From Candidatus Brockarchaeota archaeon (lineage in GTDB: Archaea; Thermoproteota; EX4484-205; JAAOZP01), in NCBI GenBank assembly GCA_017601245.1, contig JAFNJB010000051.1, positions 1 to 33,236 of the forward strand: 33,236 nt of DNA. The letters run 5' to 3'. Position 1 is the stretch's first letter, and each line of letters begins with the position of its first letter. Under the pieces are notes generated by a model. The model worked only from the letters and a program-made list of their open reading frames with translations, was not told the DNA's origin and ran no database searches. Position numbers and translations under genes: made by a program. Below are positions 26,456-33,236 of this stretch, in pieces.

Positions 26456-27742
26456 ATGTCAGAGGAACAGTTCTTTCAAATATTCCTAGAAAGGATACGT
26501 GAGACATTAAGCAGACTCAACCCTGTAGATTTTAACAATTCCATCTTTACAAACGCCTATTTATCCAAGTGGAATGCTTTTGGAGAAACAATTAAGCCGC
26601 AAGGTGCAATCGTTGCATGCGATGGAAGCTTTGGGGAATCAAGCTTTTCAGGGGGTTTGGTAGTTATTGTTGCAAGGGCAATCGCCCATATCTACTCATT
26701 GAACGATAATAGGATTACAAGCGTTTTTGAAGTCGACACTAAAGCGGGCTATAGGCTGGAGGGTAGAACACTATTCATGAAGACCCTTGAATTAAGGGTT
26801 TTAAGAAGGGCCCTTGAGAAAGCCCTTGAAGAACATATTGAAGCCTTTGGAATATTCGACGGCAGTCTCTACCTCACATTCCTCCACCATAAGGATCGTT
26901 TAAAGAAGATTTCTTCGGTTTTTGAGGATTACGTTAGAGAACTTTCAAACATTCTAAAACTTGCAGAAAAAGGTGTTAAAATAATCGGTGTTTCAAAAGA
27001 TAGCGATATAAACTACCTGCGGGCAAAAGTTGTTACCAGTGTTTTAACAGAGCTATGCAAAGGGATGAGCAATGGAATAGCTCGTAGGAGGAGCTTGAAA
27101 AAACTGCTTAAGGACATTACGAGTAAAGGCTTAGAATGCTTAGACGAATCTTTAAGATCCCTTTGTTTAAGAGAATTAGAGCAGGATTTTTCAGACGAGG
27201 GTCTTTATAGCGAGTTAACATTAGAACCGGGTTTCACAACACCCCTACTACTAGCACCTCAGACCATTTTCCTGACAGGGGAATCTAAAGCAAACGGCTG
27301 GCGTGATACTAGTTTTAGGAGACACATTGGAAAAGACGAGGATTTATCAGGTGTCTTAAAGAGCCTAGACGAGTATTTTTCAAGCACGCCGATAGCACTA
27401 ACCTACTGGAAGCCTCCCAATATGTCCGTGGTCTACAGGCTGGATGTGCCTGCGAGCCTCCTCGGATACTCCGGGAAATGCGAAGACTTAACTGAAGACG
27501 TTTTCTTAGAAGGACGTGATTACCTGGAGAGTATGAAGAATATAGTGGGCGTATTGAATTGGATGAGGCATGGGCCATATGCAGTATATCCGATTGTAGA
27601 AGTGGATAGTATTGCAAAGTTGGATAGGAGTCTTTACAAGAGTGCTTATGAACCTGTTATTGTTGAAGAGCTTAAGAAGAGGGGGTTTAAAGTTAACCCT
27701 AGGAAGAGAAAAATAAGAGATATTGTGCTGAGGGGATACTAA
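26456..27742 (+). CDS. nurA: NurA 5'-3' nuclease
   Basis: VACDGSFGESSFSGGLVVIVARAIAHIY, EAFGIFDGSLY, LDVPASLLGY; position immediately before herA. Confidence 0.88.
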   Translation: MSEEQFFQIFLERIRETLSRLNPVDFNNSIFTNAYLSKWNAFGETIKPQGAIVACDGSFGESSFSGGLVVIVARAIAHIYSLNDNRITSVFEVDTKAGYRLEGRTLFMKTLELRVLRRALEKALEEHIEAFGIFDGSLYLTFLHHKDRLKKISSVFEDYVRELSNILKLAEKGVKIIGVSKDSDINYLRAKVVTSVLTELCKGMSNGIARRRSLKKLLKDITSKGLECLDESLRSLCLRELEQDFSDEGLYSELTLEPGFTTPLLLAPQTIFLTGESKANGWRDTSFRRHIGKDEDLSGVLKSLDEYFSSTPIALTYWKPPNMSVVYRLDVPASLLGYSGKCEDLTEDVFLEGRDYLESMKNIVGVLNWMRHGPYAVYPIVEVDSIAKLDRSLYKSAYEPVIVEELKKRGFKVNPRKRKIRDIVLRGY

Positions 27743-29295
27743 TGGAACCGCTTGGAAGGGTAATAGAAGAATCCACACCATTTAGATTCGTCTTTAAAAC
27801 GAGCATAGATAATCCAATAGCACTCCATGATTACGTCTACGTTGAAATCAACAATGTTGAAGATGGGAGGGTTAGTAGAGAGAGGGTCTTGGCTGAGGTC
27901 ATAGACCTAGGCTCTAAGAACCCACTAGCTACCGAAAAGCTTGTAGCAGAACAGCAGGTTGCAACGTATTCTTACAAGCTTGTCACAGCTGAAGTCGTCG
28001 GCTATCTTAAAGATGGTAGGATAGTAAGGCCTAAAGTAGCTCCCGATCCTAACTCCCCGGTTTACAAAGCGGATGACGAGTTTCTGCAAGCCTTCTTCTC
28101 AGGCGTTGATAATAGGATACCTTTGAAAGTGGCGGCACTACTCAATAGGCCTAGGATAAGCGTTCCCATCCACCTTCAAGACCTCCAGTTCCACCTTGGA
28201 ATTTTCGCCGCAACAAGGGCTGGGAAATCTTATTTCGCGGGAAAACTAATCGAGGAAATTCTGATCAACACTCCATTTCCAGTCGTAGTAATAGATATTC
28301 ATGCTGACTATGTGATGATGGATAGGAAGCCGGATGGGACTAAACATGGCGATTTCAACGTTGTAGTCTACTACCCGCCTAAAGCACCTAGGATTAGTGG
28401 CGTGACAGCAGAGCAGAGAGAGCTCCAGTTAAGCCCGGAGAAACTGACCCATGAAGCTTTGGCAACGCTCTTAGGCGTAACATTGGGCGAGAGACAGAGA
28501 ATAATATTGAGAAGAATATTGAAGAAGCTAAAATCTGAGAGGAAAGCTTTCGGTCTTAATGATGTAATTGCTCAAATAACTGAAGAGTTGAATAAAACAG
28601 ATGAGAATGGAAAATATTTGCTAAAAGGAAATGAAAGAGCGAGGTATGAAAGCCTACTTGATAGACTGGAGGATTTAGGAGAAGATGTTTCCCTCCCCCC
28701 TACTGGAATGGATGTTTCCGAATTGCTCCAGCCTAAAACACTAAGCGTAATCTGCTTGAATGGCCTACGCTCTAAAGTCCAAGATGCGTATGCAAGCATA
28801 ATCGTTGAAATGCTTTTCAAACATCAAGTTTCAAGTAAGGATGAAAAGAATTTCATGCCAGTTTTCCTCTTCATAGAAGAGGCGCATAGAATAGCATCTG
28901 GAGAGGGTGGAGGATATGCTGTAAGGACCATATCAACAGCAATAAGGGAGGGGTCGAAGTTCGGCCTCTTCATAGTTTTAATAAGCCAGCGGCCCAGGAA
29001 TATCGATCCAGATATTTTAAGCAACGTAGGTAACTATGCAGTAATGCGCATTACTAATCAGCAGGACCAGAGCGTAATAGAGAATGCTAGCGAAAGCTTC
29101 TCGCACCGGCTTATAGAAGACCTCCCGGGGTTAAACCAGGGCGAGGCGGTATTGGTTGGACCGTTCGTACCCCTCCCGGTGCATGTTAAGACTTTGGAAA
29201 GGAAGACGATGCATCACGGGGTTACGCCGGAATTAAACGTTTTAATGAAGAGGATTAACGAGGCGCTTGAAAAGAGGGAGAAGAGCAGGTGGTAG
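27742..29295 (+). CDS. herA: HerA DNA translocase/helicase
   Basis: HLGIFAATRAGKSYFAGKLIEE Walker A, VVVIDIHADYVMMD, FLFIEEAHRIASG Walker B, VLISQRPRNIDPDILSNVGN, RITNQQDQSVIENASES. TAATG overlap with nurA. Confidence 0.95.
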   Translation: MEPLGRVIEESTPFRFVFKTSIDNPIALHDYVYVEINNVEDGRVSRERVLAEVIDLGSKNPLATEKLVAEQQVATYSYKLVTAEVVGYLKDGRIVRPKVAPDPNSPVYKADDEFLQAFFSGVDNRIPLKVAALLNRPRISVPIHLQDLQFHLGIFAATRAGKSYFAGKLIEEILINTPFPVVVIDIHADYVMMDRKPDGTKHGDFNVVVYYPPKAPRISGVTAEQRELQLSPEKLTHEALATLLGVTLGERQRIILRRILKKLKSERKAFGLNDVIAQITEELNKTDENGKYLLKGNERARYESLLDRLEDLGEDVSLPPTGMDVSELLQPKTLSVICLNGLRSKVQDAYASIIVEMLFKHQVSSKDEKNFMPVFLFIEEAHRIASGEGGGYAVRTISTAIREGSKFGLFIVLISQRPRNIDPDILSNVGNYAVMRITNQQDQSVIENASESFSHRLIEDLPGLNQGEAVLVGPFVPLPVHVKTLERKTMHHGVTPELNVLMKRINEALEKREKSRW

Positions 29296-30566
29296 AGTTG
29301 AAAATAGGTGTTTTTGCAGATACTCATGTAGGCAGGAAAATACCGATTGAAATAGGTGAGCTCAGGAGACTCGCATACCGCCATGCTTTCACGCAATCCA
29401 TAAACATATTCATTGAGGAGGGTGTTGACTACATTATCCATGCAGGCGACCTATTTGAAAAACGCAGTATGACTTCCGAAGACAGCGTCTTTGTGAAAGA
29501 AGAGTTTCAGAGACTCGTGAATTCGATAAAGGAAAAGCATGGTAAAGATGTCTCAATATTCATCGTAAGAGGAAACCATGATGGAAGCTTTGATAACAAT
29601 GCTATAGATTTCGTAAAGCACCCGCTGGCAAAGTATCTTAAAGTAGTGGGTGAATCCCTAATGAGAGGAGAGGAAGAATTTTATACGGACGGGAGAATAA
29701 TATTAGCCGGTTTACCATATCACCCCCATATTTCACGTATCTTCAATGATGTTAAGCCGCTTATAGGAGAGATGTTTAGGGCAAGAGAATTGCCTAAAGT
29801 ATTCTTACTGCATAATTTCATCCAAGGGTATCATGACGTCCCACCGGGGACACCTCCACATAATTTTTTAAACATGAGCGATTTTAAAGGATTGAACGTA
29901 GACATCGTTATAGCTGGACACTACCATATGAAAACCAAGCCGGTTGAAGAAGATGGCATTATCTTCCTAACCCCAGGTGCTACAGAAGCCATAGACCTTT
30001 CCGATGAGGGACCTTTCGGAGTATACATTTTTGAAACAGGGAGTATGCCAAGGTTTATTCAAATAAAGCCATTGCATGAGATACGTAATTCTAAGGTAGA
30101 TTCAATGGGAGCGGTTAAGCCCAGGGAATGGTATGTGGATAATGCTTTGAAAGAAGCTAATGCATATTACTCTTACTTGAAGGAAAAAGGTATTGACGGC
30201 ATATTAAGGATCGTGATATCGGGATATCTGGAAGAAAGAGACCCGTCGACGATAGATTTCGCTTTAAAGAAAGAGTTTTCGAAGCTAGTGGGTCAAACAG
30301 GGCTTTTACATGTAGACCTGGTTAATCGTGTTGAGGAGGTTCCGCAGAAAATAGCTTTTCCGAAAATGGGTACGAGTTTAGACTATGTAGCTACTGTTCT
30401 AAAGCCGTTGGGAGAAGACATCGATGAAGCGATGAGCCTCGTTGAAGAGATAAGTATTGTTCTAGAAGAGAAAGCAAGTCAGAAAACTGGATTACTAACT
30501 GGATTAGATCGGTCGCGTTATGTTAAGCGTTGGCTAGAAATATTTGAAAAAGTGAAGATTAAATGA
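29289..30566 (+). CDS. mre11: Mre11 nuclease
   Basis: Phosphoesterase motifs FADTHVGRK, IIHAGDLFEKR, VRGNHDGSF, LLHNFIQGYHD, VIAGHYHMK. Overlaps the herA stop. Confidence 0.93.
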   Translation: MVELKIGVFADTHVGRKIPIEIGELRRLAYRHAFTQSINIFIEEGVDYIIHAGDLFEKRSMTSEDSVFVKEEFQRLVNSIKEKHGKDVSIFIVRGNHDGSFDNNAIDFVKHPLAKYLKVVGESLMRGEEEFYTDGRIILAGLPYHPHISRIFNDVKPLIGEMFRARELPKVFLLHNFIQGYHDVPPGTPPHNFLNMSDFKGLNVDIVIAGHYHMKTKPVEEDGIIFLTPGATEAIDLSDEGPFGVYIFETGSMPRFIQIKPLHEIRNSKVDSMGAVKPREWYVDNALKEANAYYSYLKEKGIDGILRIVISGYLEERDPSTIDFALKKEFSKLVGQTGLLHVDLVNRVEEVPQKIAFPKMGTSLDYVATVLKPLGEDIDEAMSLVEEISIVLEEKASQKTGLLTGLDRSRYVKRWLEIFEKVKIK

Positions 30567-32554
30567 GCGCCGTAATAGAGAAGCTGATTCTGAAGAATTT
30601 CGAAAGATATAAAAGGGTTGAAATAGATTTCTCAGCAGGGCTTAACCTAATAAAAGGTAGAAACTCCACCGGTAAGACCACTATTTTAAATGCTCTGACC
30701 TTTGCGCTTTTTGGAGAAGCCCCAGAGGTGAAAAACAAGCTGTTAGTATCTAGGCTTCCAGGGTCCAGCGAAATGGTTGTATACGTTAAATTCAGAAGCC
30801 CCAGGAACGGTCAAGTTGTTGAAATAGAGAGGAGGGGCAGCCTCGATAAGAATGGGGACTACAGAACTGAGAATAGAACTCTTAAGATAAACGGTAAAAT
30901 TATACCGGTGGATAGTGAGGAGTCTTTGAAGGAGAAGGTCACAGAACTCTTAGGGATGAGTTTAAGGAAATTCCTAAATCTAGTCTACGTGAGACAAGGG
31001 GGTTTAAACGAAATACTTTCACCAAATAGGGACCAGATGGATTCAATACTGGGAATAACTCTTTTAAGAGAGATTAGGGAGCAGTTTGAAGAAGCACGCA
31101 GGGAATTAGAGAGATTTGAAGGCAGGGATGTCGTCACTGAATTACGCATATTGGAAGAGCAAATACCAAAATACGATTCTGACTTAAGCTTCATAAACAA
31201 AGATATTGAAAATCTTGAAAAAGAAGTAAAGGAATTAGATGAAGTAGTTAGGAAAGCTGAATCTGTAGAATTAAGCGAGCTTCTCGCCAACGTAAGGAGT
31301 AGAGACCTTATCGAACAGGAATTGAACAGGAATAATTCTAGGATTCAAGTATTATTGGAGCAATCAGAAGTATCGTCCGTAGAAGAGTTGGGAGAGAAAA
31401 TGAGGCTTTACAAGAATAGGCTTGAAAGCCTGAGTAATGAGAAGAACAAGCTTGAGGAAGTTATAAAATACTACGAGGATAAGTGGTCAGTAACAAGAGC
31501 ACAAATAGAAAATATCAAAAATCAGATTAGGGAGCGTGAAGGCCTTGCAGAAAAAGGCTTATCCAAGTGTCCTAAATGTGGCCAGGAAATCAATCCCTCA
31601 ATCCTCCGGAAGATAATCGATGAAGACCGTGTTTTATTGGATAGGCTTGAAGAAGAGGAGAAGGTTTTAAGAGAGGCTGTTGATTCAAGCAGAATGAGGC
31701 TTAAACAACTTCTCGACGAGCTTAAGCAAGTTGAAAGCAGATACTTAAACTATAACTCTACTATGGATAAGATAAGAGAAAATCAGAAGGCTCTTGAGGA
31801 ACTCTTGAATAAGAAGAGTAACGTTCTAAAAGCGATATCTGAAAAATTGGATGGTCTGAATCTCCCGTTTAAACCTGAAGATCCTGATTTGATGGTGAAG
31901 ATAGCTCAACTACTTCCAATCCAACCGGAAGAACTTGCGAGAAAGAAGAAGGAGTTGGAGGATAGGAAGAAGACATTAGAAGATAAGAAGCGTAGACGAG
32001 ACAAGCTCTTGGAAGAATTTGAAAAAGCAAAGAAACTTAGAGATAGGCTTAGGGAAAGATTTGAAAAAGCAAATCTAGTGAGAATGCTTGTCCAGTCGAT
32101 TGAGAAAGCAATCGAAGATAGAAGACGTGAGCTTCTGAAGCGAATAGAGTTTAAAGCCTTGGAATATTATAAAACCATGACTGATCAACACGTTTATGAT
32201 GCTATTAGGATAGACCCCGAGGATTATTCCGTGTGGGTTCATCCAAAGGGATTGACAGAGCCGATACCGGCAAACAGAGTAGGCGGAGGGCATCAGACCA
32301 TAATATCTCTCGCATTACGTCTAGCCCTACTAGATTCATTAAACCTACGCTCCCTCCTAATACTCGATGAGCCTACTTACGGTGTTGATTCTCAAAACCT
32401 GCCGCAAGTAGCCAATTACATAGGCGAGGTCTCAAAACACCTATCACAAATAATACTCGTTACTCACCACAATATCTGTGAAGAAGAGGCGTCGAATATC
32501 ATAGAAGTAAGCGTTCAAGAAGACGGGTCGTCTAAAGCCGAGATTAAAATGTAG
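30563..32554 (+). CDS. rad50: Rad50 ATPase (short coiled coil)
   Basis: Walker A IKGRNSTGKTTILNALTFALFGEAPEVK; zinc hook CPKCGQEI (residues 336-339); signature region NRVGGGHQTIISLALRLALLDSL; Walker B SLLILDEPTYGVD; VTHHN. ATGA overlap with mre11. Confidence 0.93.
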   Translation: MSAVIEKLILKNFERYKRVEIDFSAGLNLIKGRNSTGKTTILNALTFALFGEAPEVKNKLLVSRLPGSSEMVVYVKFRSPRNGQVVEIERRGSLDKNGDYRTENRTLKINGKIIPVDSEESLKEKVTELLGMSLRKFLNLVYVRQGGLNEILSPNRDQMDSILGITLLREIREQFEEARRELERFEGRDVVTELRILEEQIPKYDSDLSFINKDIENLEKEVKELDEVVRKAESVELSELLANVRSRDLIEQELNRNNSRIQVLLEQSEVSSVEELGEKMRLYKNRLESLSNEKNKLEEVIKYYEDKWSVTRAQIENIKNQIREREGLAEKGLSKCPKCGQEINPSILRKIIDEDRVLLDRLEEEEKVLREAVDSSRMRLKQLLDELKQVESRYLNYNSTMDKIRENQKALEELLNKKSNVLKAISEKLDGLNLPFKPEDPDLMVKIAQLLPIQPEELARKKKELEDRKKTLEDKKRRRDKLLEEFEKAKKLRDRLRERFEKANLVRMLVQSIEKAIEDRRRELLKRIEFKALEYYKTMTDQHVYDAIRIDPEDYSVWVHPKGLTEPIPANRVGGGHQTIISLALRLALLDSLNLRSLLILDEPTYGVDSQNLPQVANYIGEVSKHLSQIILVTHHNICEEEASNIIEVSVQEDGSSKAEIKM

Positions 32555-32560
32555 ACGACC
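32526..32560. repeat. Perfect 9-bp inverted repeat (stem-loop) spanning the rad50 stop codon
   Basis: GGTCGTCTA (32526-32534) ... TAGACGACC (32552-32560), 17-nt spacer; followed by GCCTAGGC palindrome at 32565-32572. Confidence 0.6.
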
Positions 32561-32775
32561 AGGTGCCTAGGCCCCCATTATTTAGGTGTGAACATCCAGC
32601 TTGATCGATTTGTCGGGTAGAATTGCTGTATAGCGATTTGATCCAACAGGGTCATCAAGCGGGAAAGACCTTTGTCACTTGTTAAGGTTTGGAGCATTGA
32701 AACAGACCTATGCTTTAATTTCAGTCAAATCGTAAATCACTGAGAAAAATATTCCGAAATAGAAGGTTTTGATTA

Positions 32776-33236
32776 TTAGAGACTGATTAACATTTCCTCC
32801 AATATCTTTATTGTTCCCTCTTTCTTAGCTTTAAGCCTCACTCTTTTAAGATCTATTTTCGTAAACTTCATTATCCCCTTAACGTCTTCAATATCCTTCG
32901 CAGCTTTGTCTTTTGATACTGTTGCCTTAATCATCCGTAGCTTCGCTAAAATCAATTCCTCAGGATCTTGGAAAAAAGTATTTACATCGAAAATCGTGCC
33001 CTTCCTCTTTTTAAACTTCCTTTCAGAAAATATTATGTCAACACTGTAAGGAGACTTCTCATCATTAATTGTTAGAATCTTATACCCAGATTTCAACACT
33101 TTCCTTATTGTTTCTTTTTCGACCTTAAGTCTTGCCCTTTTAAGAGCTGAAACAAGTTTGTCAATATCTTTTTCACTAGAAACCGTTACCATAATATCAA
33201 TATCAACAGTAGTACGCGGGACTCCATAGAAACTAG
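32776..33236 (-). CDS. Nucleotidyltransferase-fold protein (AbiEii/DUF6036-like), N-terminus beyond window edge
   Basis: Reading upstream of the track ATG (33192) the frame stays open to the window edge: FYGVPRTTVDIDIMVTVSSEKDIDKLVSAL, the GxxRxTxDIDxxV nucleotidyltransferase motif. Also ILTINDEKSPYSVDIIFSE and DPEELILAKLRMI. Confidence 0.72.
   Translation of the reverse strand, partial: SFYGVPRTTVDIDIMVTVSSEKDIDKLVSALKRARLKVEKETIRKVLKSGYKILTINDEKSPYSVDIIFSERKFKKRKGTIFDVNTFFQDPEELILAKLRMIKATVSKDKAAKDIEDVKGIMKFTKIDLKRVRLKAKKEGTIKILEEMLISL

Noticed and set aside
32015-32075. Repeated tttgaaaaagcaaa in rad50
   Set aside because: Encodes two similar heptads (EEFEKAKK / ERFEKANL) of the coiled coil; explained by protein structure.
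1-33236. CRISPR array, tRNA, rRNA or intact insertion sequence
   Set aside because: No regularly spaced direct repeats, no tRNA T-loop with matching stems, and no transposase with catalytic motifs recognised by eye; a computational scan (tRNAscan-SE, CRISPR finder, ISfinder) would be needed to be certain.

Overview
AT-rich, gene-dense archaeal chromosomal window, probably from a thermophilic TACK-type lineage (inferred from the TIP49-like ATPase, the NurA-HerA-Mre11-Rad50 operon and TATA/BRE-style promoters; species not assignable). Left to right: the C-terminal part of an AmrS-like radical SAM protein; ProC; a heterodimeric ABC exporter whose second subunit is split into separate TMD and NBD ORFs; a TIP49/RuvBL-like AAA+ ATPase; a dual-specificity phosphatase; a class II (bacterial-type) HMG-CoA reductase; an uncharacterised module (461-aa Cys-tail orphan, tail-anchored small protein, MoxR AAA+ with a four-Cys insert, HExxH+VWA protein); a SIMPL protein and a membrane-anchored wHTH regulator; a small membrane protein; a class II glutamine amidotransferase; a methyltransferase; an AOR-family oxidoreductase with a 4x[4Fe-4S] ferredoxin; an intracellular sugar-processing cluster (mutarotase-like, GH116, GH3/NagZ-type, PfkB kinase); the coupled nurA-herA-mre11-rad50 operon; and, running off the right end, a nucleotidyltransferase (AbiEii-like) whose true start lies outside the window. 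The best candidates for new biology are the MoxR/HExxH-VWA module, the split ABC exporter, and a short Rad50 with a non-canonical ABC signature. No tRNA, rRNA, CRISPR array or intact mobile element was recognised. No searches were run; all family calls come from reading motifs.
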